Shown here piece by piece: positions 24,336 to 35,657 of a DNA stretch of 39,826 bases. The stretch is from Apostichopus californicus (lineage: Eukaryota; Echinodermata; Holothuroidea; Aspidochirotida; Stichopodidae). The first letter of the stretch is position 1. Every line of letters starts with the position of its first letter. Under the pieces are notes generated by a model that was not told where the DNA came from, searched no databases, and worked only from the letters and a program-made list of their open reading frames with translations. The stretch covers positions 1-39,826 of the forward strand of contig JAIPMN010002222.1 in NCBI GenBank assembly GCA_020650975.1. Direction: 5' to 3'. The translations under genes and the position numbers were made by a program.

Positions 24336-25400
24336 CTCGCTGGATTGGAAAGTGCAATCGCAGTGTGGAGGCAGGTAATTATCGTTGCTTTAATACATGA
24401 ACATGTATCACTATAATTGCTTCATTAGTATCGTTGTATTATTGTACCTCCCAGGTGGGTGGAAGGAAGTATGTGATTGATTCTGAAGAAGTCATTTGTG
24501 GTTTTAAGCAGGATACGTCCCAGGTTGTTATTTATCTGTTTTCTTTCTTTCTTCTGTGGAAATAAAAGTCTGTTTCTCAGGTGATAGGGGTTTTTTGTTT
24601 GCCGACAAAATAAGTACAATCGAGGAAAACTGACATTAACCAAGATACATTCTAAATAAACAAGGAGTCATAAAAATGATGCTTAGTGAATAATAAAAAT
24701 CACAAAAATAATAAAATGGAATAAAATGGAATAAAACCTGCTCTCCCATCATCTAAAATCAGACACAGAAGAGAGAACTCTCTCACCTGAAATTGTCTTT
24801 GCTCCTCAGGAAGTTGACAACAGATCATTTCTTGAAATCTTAATCTAACAGATATAAATATAATTTAATATCTGAAGATATTGAGAAGTTCGTCTCTATT
24901 CCCAATAGGGTCTCAAACTTACTTGAAATTGCATTATGGAGGCCAATAATCCTCGACATCGCTGTATAAACACTAAGGCTTAGGTGGAATACTTTTGATT
25001 CAAATGCCCTCTGGATTTCTGTTAGAGGTCAATGGTCTTAATAGCAATGGCCAAACCCCACTGACCAACTCAGTGGTGAAAATTTATGACTCCAGAGGGG
25101 GGTTTAGTTTGTAGAAAGTTCCTATATCTTTTGGTAATCTTTAATATCTTCCATATAGAGCAAGCTGTTAAAAGAGTGCAGTCTCAAATTCTATTGGCTC
25201 CTCATGTGTTAGTAATTCTACCTTGAACTACCACAGTTAAACGGTTCTGTCATGAAGCTAATGAAAGTTTAGCCGGTTTTGGATATTTTCGTTTGTTAAA
25301 TTTATCATTGAATGAGGAAGCACACACATGTTTCCAGTTTGACTTGTCTTGAGGTTCTAGTCTAATACTTTTTGATATATCGTGAAATGTGGTTTATTGA

Positions 25401-25868
25401 GTTGAGGTCCGGTGATCCCTTTAATTTGTATTAGTAACTGTTGGAAATCTAATTGCAATAGTAGTGTGCTATAGGTCTATCTGTAGTGATAACTTGATAG
25501 GGGAAAGACTGGATGGTGGAGGTGGGAGGGGAATGGGAGGGGTGGGAGTGGGTAGGGGAGTGGGAGGTGATGGGGAGTGACTGGGGTAGTGGTGGGTTGA
25601 AGGTGCATGTCGTTATCAGTCCTGGCATTGAGTTGAGGTGGCATTAATCTCTTTTATTTGTATTTGTAACTGTTGGAAATCTACTTGCAATAGTAGTGTG
25701 CTACAGGTCTTTCTGTAGTGATAACTTGATAGGGGAAAGTGTAGAGGGGGGAGGTGGGAGGGGGAATGGGAGGGGTGGGGCGGTGGGAGTGGGTGGGGGG
25801 AGTGGGATGGGATGGGGGATTGACTGGGGTAGTGGAGGGTTGAAGGTGCAAGTTGTTATCAGTCCTGT
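25401..25868 (+). repeat. direct duplication with G-rich core, ~231-bp period
   Basis: Units 25401-25631 and 25632-25868 both begin gttgaggt and share aactgttggaaatct, gcaatagtagtgtgct, gtagtgataacttgatag, a G-rich core of ggtgggag/ggaatgggag type, and gactggggtagtgg...gttgaaggtgca. The G-rich core (25518-25590; 25742-25835) can form G-quadruplexes on the sense strand. Open frames here (Gly-rich on +, Pro-rich on -) are artefacts. Confidence 0.88.
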
Positions 25869-26885
25869 CTGGTATGTGGAAATAATTGTAACATGTTTAA
25901 TGTTGTGCATACTTACTGTACAATATAATTGTGTGACATTTTAATAACAACTATGCCTCCTGAAAATTGAGCTTGGTTGTATTGTGAATGGAGGGAGAAC
26001 TTGGCAAAGAAGTGTGAAAAGTTGCTTTGTATTAAGTAAAAAAAAGTAATAAGGAACAAATACAGAAAATATGTTCCTGTGGGATCAACTGAGTCAACAA
26101 TAGCAATCTTTGTATATGACCTGAATTAACCTCCTCCACTGTATATCAAGATTTGTCTCAAAAATTGTAAGTTTGTTAGAGTTTTTTTTCTTCAAAAAGA
26201 GGATATTTCTATCAAATTTATTGATGACCCCATATGGTGTCAATAAAGAGGTAATCTTGCAAAAGTTGGGATCTTGCAAAAATCATTTTGAAGGCTTCAT
26301 AGTATCCTCTACACTCAACCAGTACTCATGAAACTACCATGAGGGTTCTTGTGGTTTTTCCATTTTGTAACTTTTTTTTTTTTTCATAATTTTCTAAACT
26401 CTCTTCTGACTCTCCTATCAGACAGATTTGCCTTAGGCTTAAAAAAAAGTAAAAAAAGGCTGACTTTTTATGTCCTGCAGTATGGCACACTGTGACACAG
26501 GGGTCTCTTTGTACGAAATGGCATGCACTTGGAATCATAAAAAAAGTGGTGTTTTTACAATATTTCATCTCTGAAAGTGCTTGCCGACTCTGGTAATGGT
26601 TGCCACTGCCTCGCTCGTCTGTACAGTTTTACATGTTTTACTAGTCAACTACTGTGTTAGCCAGTTTTTGGGATTTGATATACAGACCTGGTTAGTTTTG
26701 TTATGTAGGCATATATAGCTCATCCTTGAGTGAACATTCGACATAAATCCGGTTATAACCGCAAAAGCCTTAATAAGAGAGAATGAGGTTTTTTAGGAAT
26801 TTGACTTGTTGATGTTTTTCAGATTGAAATATCATAACGCGACCATGTAACTCGGTTAACTAAGAATAGGCATTGCTAGACAGTC

Positions 26886-26970
26886 TATAACCAGTGCTAT
26901 GGTCGATTAGATACAATGAAATGTAGCATCTGGAATGTTGTAGGTTGAATTCCTCCCCTGATAGGCCAAA
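26886..26970 (+). repeat. degenerate tRNA-derived SINE head
   Basis: ccagtgctatggtcgattag followed about 50 bases later by ggttgaattcctcccctgat corresponds to the head of the SINE at 8177 (ggtgctatggccgagcggat ... ggttcgatcccttgcc), with both pol III boxes eroded. The body was not recognised. Confidence 0.55.
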
Positions 26971-27779
26971 GTAATTAGTAACATTTAAAAGTATGTAGTA
27001 ACATTTAAATTAGAAAGGTTTTTTTCACACCTAGTATTGATATCCTGGAAGTTATCACTCCAAAAATACCAGAAATTTGTTCAAGGTTAAAAGTTATACT
27101 TAGCTGTTTAATGCATATGTGGCCCATCTGGGCATATATCTAACACATTTTGAGGTCATAATAATAGTCGACTTGAAAGTTATGCTTTTCTTGAGCCAGA
27201 AAAATACAAGAAAGAAAGAACCCTGTCTATTAAAGCAAAAGCAGACAGAATAACAAAAGAAGACACTGTCTTCTGAGCAGATTCGAGAGACACCGGAAGA
27301 AGCAGCAGCTAGCATTGGTAATCTACTACGTGCAAAACGTGCAGAGGGTTGTGACAAAGACCTGTATTCATCCATCAGCGATAAAGTAGTTCCTTATGTA
27401 AAGAGAAGATGGTTATCACAGCACTGTCATGAGATGATGTCAATATCTGCAACATCTTCCTGGGTGGTGCAAACAGCTGAGGAGGAGATATTAGTACACA
27501 TGACCTTGTGCTTGTGCATGAAATATGAATCTGAATATTTAGTCTATCTTTCTCCCTCTCTCTCTCTTTCCTCACCGATCTCCTCATTCCGGTCCACATT
27601 TACACTCTGCCATCTACCTACTATCATAAATTTTATGTGTAACACCTTAGTGACACCTTAGTAGTACAATACTTCCCATTCCCTTTTCCCATTATCGGAA
27701 TAAACTCTTCGAATCCATAAAGTGTCCTGAATTTTTAGTGTTTAAGCATACAGCATAGTTACCAGCCCATTGATACAGC

Positions 27780-27960
27780 ATGTGCACAATCTATCTACCA
27801 GTTTACACCTACCAGTTTAACAGTTTACACTTTTCAACAGGTAAACCATCTATGCCAAGTTTATTCCCTTTGCCCAGTTCATCCTCATTTATATATCCTC
27901 TTTACTCAGTTCATCCTCTATAAATACCAAGTTCACCCTCTCAGCTCACACAGGTTACCC
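27780..27960 (+). repeat. loose short-period repeats
   Basis: cagtttacac occurs twice within 27800-27831 and variants of agttcatcctc three times at about 27877-27935 (agttcatcctcattta, agttcatcctctataa, agttcaccctctc). Weakly periodic, about 30 bp. Confidence 0.5.
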
Positions 27961-28014
27961 TCTTTCCCTGCTGTGCATCTCTTGCAATAACATGATTTGC
28001 ATATACAGGAGGGG

Positions 28015-28118
28015 TTTACTTCACTCCTCACTTACCTGTCTCCCTTACCTATAGATGCACACCTATCTACCTTAGCCTATTAACTGGTAACATTCAGGAA
28101 CTGTGCCCTCAATGACCC
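28015..28118 (-). repeat. dispersed repeat, inverted copy
   Basis: cactcctcacttacctgtctccc, gttaccag-like ggtaac and ctgtgccctca match the reverse complement of the 24093 copy, with an altered middle. Shares the ctcctcacttacctgtc edge with copies at 23890 and 30449. Confidence 0.65.
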
Positions 28119-28220
28119 CTTCCAAGGTGTACCTTGAGGAAGAAGTATGTGTCATATGTATCCATATATTTACTACTCCCCTAAAAGGATGGTTTCCTGC
28201 TTCTACACAGGTGCCCTTAA

Positions 28221-28534
28221 AGAGGCCATGACATGAAAAATCCAACTACTCGAGAGTAACTTCCTCTGAATCTATGAGAAAATCTATGTTCAAAACTATT
28301 CTCATCACCTTCAAAACCTCAAGGACTAATTAGAAATTAACGTTTTAATATGATTAGGAAAATTTTTGGGCGAACGAACTTTTAAGCCCCGAAGAGGGTA
28401 AGTTAATTCTCAATTTTCGACTGAAAAAATCAAGTTTTAACTGGCAGAATGGTTCATATATGTACTAGAGAACTAGAGATGCTTTGATGGATCCCCAAAA
28501 GATAGGACTTTGAAATTTTCGTGTCATGGCCACT
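28221..28534. mobile_element. TTAA-flanked MITE, 314 bp
   Basis: TTAA at 28217-28220 and 28535-28538 borders clear terminal inverted repeats: agaggccatgacatgaaaaa on the left and agtggccatgacacgaaaat on the right after reverse complement (17 of 20 bases agree). No coding capacity. TTAA target sites are the hallmark of piggyBac-type transposition, so it is probably a non-autonomous passenger of such a transposase elsewhere in the genome. Confidence 0.87.
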
Positions 28535-30448
28535 TTAAACCTAACCTAAGTCTCTTAGACCCTCTTAATTGGACAGTTTGGCAGACATCTGACTCGACCA
28601 AGGTCTTCAACCCTGTCGCACTATTTTGTTTTTTAATTTTGTGGATTCTAAATGTTATTTCCTATTCTCCAGGATTGTTAACAGATGTTTTATACATGTT
28701 GTAAACATATCATATTTCATGTACCTTGAATGGCCAGAATTATACTCCATGTTCTTGCCATGTAGGTATTATTCGTTTGAAGCTTTCTCTTCAAATTATT
28801 TTGTGACATCATTAAATCTTTAATGGAAGAAGAAATGAAATTCAATGAAAAGAAAATTCAAGAAAAGAAAAAAAGGGGGGGGGGGGAAGAAATACAAACT
28901 TGGTTTTTAATCAATTGAAATTTAAGTTAGCCCATTAAATTGTGTTTCAAGTTGGTCTGAGAGATTAAAGAAAACTTGGTGAAATATTGAGTCACATCAG
29001 CTGGTTGCAAGTGAGATGGAAGAGGACTCAAAAGATTCAATGTAATTATTCTCATGTCATTGGAAGGAAAAAGGAGAAACAGTGAGGGAATATTTATGCT
29101 GATATTTCTTTGACAGGAAACATATTTGTATTTTTGAGTATCATTCGAATGCTTTTTTTTAGATTCAAAAGTACAGTACCAAAAGATCTCCCCCCCCCCA
29201 AAAAAAAATACTGCAAACCATTTGAAATCAGACTCGTAGTGAGTTTTCACTCTGACTCGTGTTTTGGATTGTTGCCTACATTTGTAATCCCCTTATACTC
29301 ATATAAGTACTCCAGGCATTTGAGAATGAGTGCTTATGGCCTTTAAATTGTACTGATACCGAAGGCCGAAGGGATTTCTTATTGTTCTCTTACTCCTGTG
29401 GTCGTACTGTAGCTACAGCTTCAAAGAAAAGTCGTAGAAAGAAGCTGAAAAACTCCCAAACAACACAGCTCAACAGATAGCAGAGGATGCCTAACTATTA
29501 CGCAGAGTTGATGGAATCTATTATGGAAAAGCAAATATTGATGAAGATGTTCAATAAAACCTGATATTTTAATGCCAATGGTTTGAAGAGATAATGAGGG
29601 ATTATTTATGAAAACAATTTTTGTTGACATTTGAAAGCATATACATGTATTCCAGATCTATCTTGATTTGAGTCTTGCTTGACCTGTTCCTTGGTTCTGC
29701 CATCCATCAATTTCAACAGCTGGTTTGAAATTCCTCAGGGGCCAGTCTTTCTGTCTACGTGGGTCAAAGGTCCAAGTAATCCAGCCAGTCTTGTTTCGGT
29801 TGTAACTGTCCGTTCTGTACACAGTTGTATATCACTGCCCCGATGTACCAAGTTGTAGTTAAGTACTAGATGGTCAATAAAATATCTTCCCAGGTTGGAG
29901 AATCCATCTGAAGGATGAGTAGGGAGTTGATGTTACTTTTCTGATGTTTGATACACATCTGCTTATTCCCTTGGCAAAAGACAGCGAGGTCAGTCTTTGT
30001 AATGTACTCTGTTTGCCTGTCTCAGAGTGGAGTAAGAAAGAGAGTCATGTTTCTAGCAGTGATGTTGAAAAGTCATATGACTTGAGTCACTAAATTTCAA
30101 AATTGAAGGTCTGATATCAAAAATTTGTGGAAGTTGATTCCCCAAAGAGATAATGGAGGAGTGACTTGAGTCAGTGACTTGATAAGAAGCACTGGTTATA
30201 ACTTAACTTTCAATGCAGTGACTATTTTGTACCTTTGTTTGTTGTTCTTGAGGTGAGATTCTTTGCTAACAAAAGGGGTGTGGTTGAGGGGCGAGGATTT
30301 GTGGTGAGGCACGGGGGGGGGGGGGGGTTAAGAATCAGTCTGCAATGTTTTTTTATTCTCTCTTCATAACTACTGAGGTATTCATCATCCAGTAAATTTG
30401 AGTAAACTAATCAAGGCAATTTTGGAGTTGGTTTGATGGTTCTTTTAA

Positions 30449-30513
30449 GTTGCTCCTCACTTAACCTGTCCCCTCACAACAACTGCACCCATTTGCTGTA
30501 CCTTTGTCTAGAG
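30449..30513 (-). repeat. dispersed repeat, short inverted fragment
   Basis: ttgctcctcacttaacctgt followed by cccctcacaac and a diverged ctgcaccc; same edge sequence as the copies at 23890 and 28015. Confidence 0.6.
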
Positions 30514-30840
30514 TGAAGGAATTAAGAGGAAGACATCATCTAATTTAGGCTCAGTCTCATGCAAACTTGAAGACGGCAAAGTTCATCTCCTTTTGATTGT
30601 ATCTCATCACATTGAGACAATCAGAGAGGAAAGTTTTTAGACAAGAAGGAAGTCTCATCATCTATCCATTAACCTTTTAAAGACATGTTCTTTCTTCTTC
30701 TTTTTCTGGGGGGTGTTCTGTTTTTAACATGTTTTTGAAGTTTTATCATAGCTCCGTATCTCCCCGACGACATAGAGGAAAGCAGAGCATTAATTCTAAT
30801 TTTTCGTTTATCTTTGTCTTGTTTTTTTCTTGTCTTACAG

Positions 30841-30930
30841 GGGGAAAGATTAAAAATAGCACCCAACAGATGTTGTCCAGAATGCGGCACTAGCTCAGGA
30901 TCTTGTCTGTATGAAGGGGAAGTAGTAGGT
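30841..30930 (+). CDS. FRAS1: FRAS1-like exon B: end of VWC1, start of VWC2
   Basis: 30 codons, phase 0-0, acceptor tttttcttgtcttacag, donor gtaagt. The peptide opens GERLKIAPNRCCPEC, the closing CCP-x-C of VWC1, and then has SCLYEGEVVG, the opening Cys-x-Tyr-x-Gly segment of VWC2. It therefore bridges two modules. The IAPN-x-CCPEC block resembles the IA-x-N-x-CCPEC block I recall in vertebrate FRAS1. The open frame runs on past the donor into the intron without meaning. Confidence 0.86.
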
Positions 30931-31146
30931 GTAAGTATGCATAACCTTCCCATCTGTTTGGTCTTATCAACTTCCTATTTTTTTACTCGTCAACAAAACG
31001 AGCTCGGGATGATAACAGAATTTTGACTTCCCATGATGCATGCACCATTACTACGCCCTTTGCATGTGCTGTGGTTGTTTCTAACATAACTCAGTGTGCT
31101 TCATCAGACAAAGTAATTGGGCGTACCAAGAATATCAACCATTTAA

Positions 31147-31511
31147 AGGGTGTGAAGACTCACGCAAAAAGAAAAGTCTAATGCCGGTAATCTGACCTAG
31201 TTTCGAATGAGGTGTAAAAGAAGTGTTAGACACCACCATCGATCCCAGAAAATACACACACAACTTGCTACCATCGGTAATTAGACACTAGTGTACAGTC
31301 AGTACATACAGCTGCAGTCAATACCCACAGCACAGTGTATAAACGATACAGCGATGGACATCTCAGGTCCAGCTAAAGGTATCAAGGTATCACGTTTCAT
31401 TACTGTCTGCATTTTGTAGCGATACAAACAAAACAAAAGGTCACTTGCAAGCAACAGAAAGTTAACTTTTTCAGATGGCCGCACGCGGTTTGGGGCGAGT
31501 CTCTAATGCCT
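31147..31511. mobile_element. TTAA-flanked inverted-repeat element, 365 bp
   Basis: TTAA at 31143-31146 and 31512-31515. The left end reads agggtgtgaagactcacgca; the right end, reverse-complemented, reads aggcattagagactcgcccc. They share AGG, AGACTC and the following AAA at matching offsets but are imperfect. The interior is GC-richer than its surroundings. Resembles the 28221 element in target site and A-G-rich ends, but the sequences differ. Confidence 0.6.
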
Positions 31512-33144
31512 TTAAGACAGTGCAGGCTTATCGAGTACAAAGCTGCGCTTTTGTTACTTATCCCGCGAATCCGTTGTTACTATCGCTACTTCCTTCATAG
31601 GTATACTACCTCAACCCAAAATGTCAGTGTCCTAGGGTAAAAACACATTAGTTTGTTGCCCCATGATAAGTGTGAAGATTTAAAGAGATTAAAATTTCTT
31701 GTCATTGATATCTGTAGTTATGATACAAACATTGTATGGAAATTTATCAAACCCACCCTCCATCACAGTCAGCCTGAAGTGATAAGATGTTGTAAACCCT
31801 CTTACAACTCTGCTGTTTTGTAGTTTAAATCTTGAGTGAAACCATAAATTTTGTTGAGAAATAGTGTGACCTTTCATGACCACATTCAGGGCTTTGTAGG
31901 GTGAATATCAGAATATTTCCTCTTTAATCCCAGGGGAGGGCTGCATGTTTGGTGACATGATAAACAGAGATTTGAGGAAGGTGTCATAAGTTAATGGCAA
32001 AAAAAGTTGATAACATTTATAGTGTTAAGACAGACCCTAACTGGTACCCAGTAAATCATGTCCTAGTAAGAGGCTAACAAGTTCGGCAGTCTCATTCATT
32101 ATCTTTAAGGCAATAGGTCATTGTTTTGGTCTTTTATATCACACCAGGTTCTGTGGGTGGGAGGGGAGGTATTTTAGAATCCAATTGTAGTATTCATAAT
32201 TTACCCATTTCAGGCCCCAAAAATTAGCATGGACAACTCATTTTTTAGCTGAATTGGATCGACTGTAACAATCCTGTAACAATCTAGTTTGTTTGCTTCC
32301 AATGGAAGATTTTCACGCTCAGCCTGTACTACCTATGTCAAATTTGATTACCTGCTTTACCTGCTTATGGTAACGACTCCAAAGATAGGAATCTTTTGGA
32401 AAGGTACCATTTTCAGAAATATCAGCATGCATCAAATGTCTGTTCCTATCGATGCATCGACCTCCACAGTCCAACTGATATGAAAAGAAGCAACTCAGTC
32501 TGTGAATGAGATTTTCTGACCGCATAAATTTATAAATTTTAGAGCCCTGGTGTCATTGTTTACAGGCCGAATCCTAACCTTCCCCTTTCTGTCAGATAAT
32601 TCTTAATCCCACTGACCTGGTATGCTGACAGCTTCATCCAAAGGGGTATTAATATTGGTTTAACAAATTGAATCATCGGACTTCAGTTACTAGACTCTAA
32701 AAGACAAATTTACGGAGATTGCAGGAATCCTGGAGCAGTCAGTTAGCGGCAACCCTTCAAGGAGGTCATTTATTGTTTGTAGATATAGGTCAGATTTGAA
32801 AAGTCCACCACGTCCACAAACAGATAAATTTTGTCAATGGAGGTGTGAAAAAAATGGAATTCTAGTATTTGAAGAAGTCTCATATCTGCTAGAGAGGAAT
32901 AATTAATTAAAAAGGTTGTCGCTGCTCCGTGCTCGTGAGGGGCATCAGGTTTGGGCGAAGGTAGAGGAATTTTTGATAAATGATTCCGAGTACGGTCGTA
33001 TAATTACATTTCGAACAAGCTGGTAATTATACCATCGGAATCCATGGAAGCCTAATACATGATGTTACGGCAAAGAAAGCTCTCTCAGAGTTCAGAGTGC
33101 TGTCGACTTGGATTAGCTTGTGGAGCAAAAGGAGAGATCAGGGA

Positions 33145-33172
33145 GGAGGAGGAGGAGGAGGAGGAGGAGGAC
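33145..33172 (+). repeat. (GGA)n microsatellite
   Basis: Uninterrupted gga/gag units followed by gacgaggag. Purine-only on the sense strand. Confidence 0.9.
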
Positions 33173-33549
33173 GAGGAGAGAATTAAGTAAAATAATTGAA
33201 GATTGATGGATGCTTAAACTTGGGTCTCATATTATCAAGTCCACATTTGATCCGTCCAGCATTTCCATTGCATAAGAAATTTTCAATTAGATATCAAATG
33301 TGGTGGTTCCACTTAACTTCCCACCTTGCCCTCTCCTTATCCCCTCCCCTCCTCCTTCTCATCGCATCTCCCCCTAGCTCCCCCAACCCCCTGTGCATTC
33401 TGTCATTCTCTACAAAATCCCAGTGAGTACAACTGAATATCAGATTGTGCAGTTCTGTTCAAGTCAATTCATCACACATGTACCTGCCCAGCGTAATGTA
33501 GCATGCATTTATTAAATTTGTGTACAAATATGATATTATTATTATTATT

Positions 33550-33675
33550 TTGAGTTTTTGTAATCAGCTTAATAATTTAAAGACACAGAGATTTTTAACC
33601 TTATATATATTTGATATTTTTTTGAGTTTTGTAATCAGCGTAATAATTTAAAAACACAGAGATTTATTACCTTAT
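33550..33675 (+). repeat. 60-bp direct duplication next to exon C acceptor
   Basis: Copy 1 (about 33550-33605) and copy 2 (about 33619-33675) share tttgagttt, tgtaatcagc, taataattta, aa-acacagagattt and accttat. Copy 2 ends 25 bases upstream of exon C, so it borders its polypyrimidine tract and probable branch-point region. Confidence 0.85.
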
Positions 33676-33699
33676 TCCCTTCTTTCTTGACTATCACAG

Positions 33700-33859
33700 C
33701 ATAATTCTCAATGGAGGCCCGAACCTTGCACAGAGTGCTACTGCAGAGCAGGGACTATCCATTGTAGCAATACTTCTTGTCCAAGAACGCAATGTTCATC
33801 GGAGGAAGTTTTACAAAGAATTCCTGGTCAGTGCTGTCCTGACTGTATACGACCAGGAA
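33700..33859 (+). CDS. FRAS1: FRAS1-like exon C: body of VWC2
   Basis: 53 codons plus one base; starts in phase 0 after ctatcacag and ends in phase 1 before gtaagt. Contains HNSQWRPEPCTECYC, six mid-module cysteines, then IPGQCCPDC, so the whole second module after its first Cys lies in one exon. VWC1 and VWC3 are instead interrupted by an intron just before their GE...CCPEC halves. The last base (a) joins exon D to make an Arg codon. Exons C and D (160+134 bases) are in frame only if kept or skipped together. A 60-bp duplication abuts the acceptor region and a G-run cluster follows the donor. Confidence 0.88.
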
Positions 33860-34513
33860 GTAAGTGGTTACCATAACACACTTACATCAGGCACAGATCT
33901 AGGGGTGGGGGAGGGAGGGAAGGGTGGGGGAGGGAGGTAGGGTGGGAGAGGGAGGGAGGGTGGGGAGGGGGTAGGGTGGGGAAGTAGTTGGTGTACATCT
34001 CATGTTGCAACTGCACACAAAACCATGTACAACCTTGCTTCTGGACCTAATTATACACTTAATTTTTCTAGCCTTTGATTGAAACTTTTAATTTTGATTA
34101 GGCTCTCCTGTGTGAATTAAAAATCCTGGATTTACCCCATGTTCACTGTAAAGTGTTCCAAACTAAGGTTGTTTTTTGGGGCTGGATGTAAATGCTGATA
34201 TTTTTGTCACAATGTGTCTATTTTCTGTTACCGTATGAGCATTCTCAAGTTAGGGACATTATAGTGTACCTACTGAGGGCACTATATTCCTATGATCATT
34301 ATTTTTATGTTATCATAGGGGCGGGCACTGTATTCTTATGATCATGATTTTCTGTTTTGCCCTTTCCAAGTGTATTAACATAGCTTATTTAATTTGAATG
34401 AGTCAAAAGCTAAACTCTGACCTGTAGAATATTAACTGTTTGGCATTATTCCAACATATCCATCTTTGCTCTTGTTATTTTTACTCTTTTTATTTTCCAT
34501 TTTGTTCTCACAG
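33860..34513 (+). other. FRAS1: intron between exons C and D (654 bp)
   Basis: Phase-1 intron, gtaagt...cacag. Begins with a G-run cluster (33901-33982) and contains a 46-bp-period duplication (34277-34322 and 34323-34370, both starting gggcact and containing tatgatcat). Confidence 0.85.
33901..33982 (+). repeat. G-rich tract, possible G-quadruplex
   Basis: More than ten runs of three to five G within about 80 bases (ggggtgggggagggaggg and similar units), starting about 40 bases after the exon C donor. A purine-rich minisatellite on the transcribed RNA sense. Quadruplex formation is inferred from the run spacing only. Confidence 0.8.
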
Positions 34514-34647
34514 GATCATGTACATATAGAGGTATAACATATCGCCATTCCCAAGAATGGAATCCTTTAAAGTGCGCAAAGTGTATATGCAACAACGGGA
34601 TAGTCCGTTGCTTCGTCGTGGACTGTCCACCATTAATATGCAGACAG
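34514..34647 (+). CDS. FRAS1: FRAS1-like exon D: first two thirds of VWC3
   Basis: Two bases plus 44 codons; acceptor ttttgttctcacag, donor gtgaga. After the split Arg it reads SCTYRGITY, then CAKCICNNGIV, C, and DCPPLICRQ at the end. The CAKC-x-C-x-NG block followed by C-x-PL-x-C is the most FRAS1-like segment in the window: vertebrate FRAS1 VWC3, as I remember it, has CAKC-x-C-x-NG and C-x-PL-x-C at identical spacing. Seven module cysteines are present. The phase-1 entry is the only non-zero phase among the visible introns. Confidence 0.88.
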
Positions 34648-35657
34648 GTGAGAGAGTCACATAAAATGCCTTCTCCTCGAAATGACTTCTCGAAATGCGT
34701 TCTCCTTTTGTCCGAAAATGAACAAGTTTTGATGCATGATAGGAAGTAAAAGATGCATTTTGAAGGTTAATTCAGCCGAATCTCAGTACGGGAGAGGGGG
34801 GGGGGGAAAGGTTGGCGGTTGATGTGATTGGTTTTGTCTGGATTTGATTTCTTATACATACCTGGAAAGTGGTGGGGTCAGTCCTCTTACCTTGGGCCGC
34901 CTTCATATCGTTGTAATCTAGGTCATTACTTGAAGAACATTTGGTAATGATTCCATATGGTTCCATGTACTTTTTATGATTTTTCAACAATTTCCTTTAT
35001 TTATGTACATGTGCTTCCTCTTATCATCGAGTGGCGGCACCTCTGTTGGATTTCGTACATCAGTTCAAAAAGCTCTTTAATAGTCGGGCGCTAAACATAA
35101 ATGGCATTCACAGAAATTTCATAACAGTTAACATGTTATCATCACTTTGCTAAAAATGAATTATTTCCGTGTCAGTTCTATATCCACTTTGTTTATCTTT
35201 ATTTTGTACTTTCGATGGTGGATTGGCATTTAATGTTCTCCTAGTGCCAATCATACTTTATTCCTTAACATCCCCATTTAAGCTTGAAAATTAAGAAAAG
35301 GGAGGGGAGGGAGGGTTAGGGGGGTAGGAATAGGGGGTGAGTTGAAAAGTGAGAAAATAGAGCATGGGGATACTTTGTGGAGGAGGAGATCGGGTTGAAG
35401 GCATTTCACATTAGAAAGCCAGAAACAAGCAGCACTACTCCACCCTCTCACACCCGTCATACCTTCTCGCACCATTCTTACACCCCTCTGACACCCTTCT
35501 CAAACTACTTAGATGAATTTTTAAGGAATAGTTGGATGTGGGGTTGGGGATTTGGGAGTGGTTAAAGAGGGTCATGGAAAAGATGGTATTGAACTGAACA
35601 CAAGTGACCAATCAAATTCCCTCTTTACCATGTTTCCTTCTTGTATCCAATTCTCAG
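34648..35657 (+). other. FRAS1: intron between exons D and E (1.0 kb)
   Basis: Phase-0 intron, gtgaga...ctcag. G-rich patches at 34791-34806 and 35299-35340, and a loose acaccc repeat around 35448-35502. No other feature. Confidence 0.82.

Larger units (their letters stand above)
23117..30840 (+). other. FRAS1: intron between exons A and B (7.7 kb)
   Basis: Phase-0 intron with gtaagt...cag borders. It contains dispersed-repeat copies (23890-23987, 24093-24335, 28015-28118, 30449-30513), the G-rich duplication at 25401-25868, a decayed SINE head, an unexplained open frame (27253-27661), the TTAA-flanked element at 28221-28534 and poly-G at 30312-30328. Remaining DNA is AT-rich and featureless. 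Confidence 0.8.
30931..33699 (+). other. FRAS1: intron between exons B and C (2.8 kb)
   Basis: Phase-0 intron. Contains the TTAA-flanked element at 31147-31511, a (GAG/GGA)n microsatellite at 33145-33172, a T/C-rich tract at 33318-33400, and a 60-bp direct duplication just before the acceptor. The rest shows nothing recognisable. Confidence 0.8.

Noticed and set aside
25696-25944. Gly-rich + frame and its Pro-rich minus-strand shadow
   Set aside because: Produced by the G-rich core of the 231-bp duplication.
30814-31026. 70-codon + frame
   Set aside because: Contains exon B but its ATG and stop are intronic.
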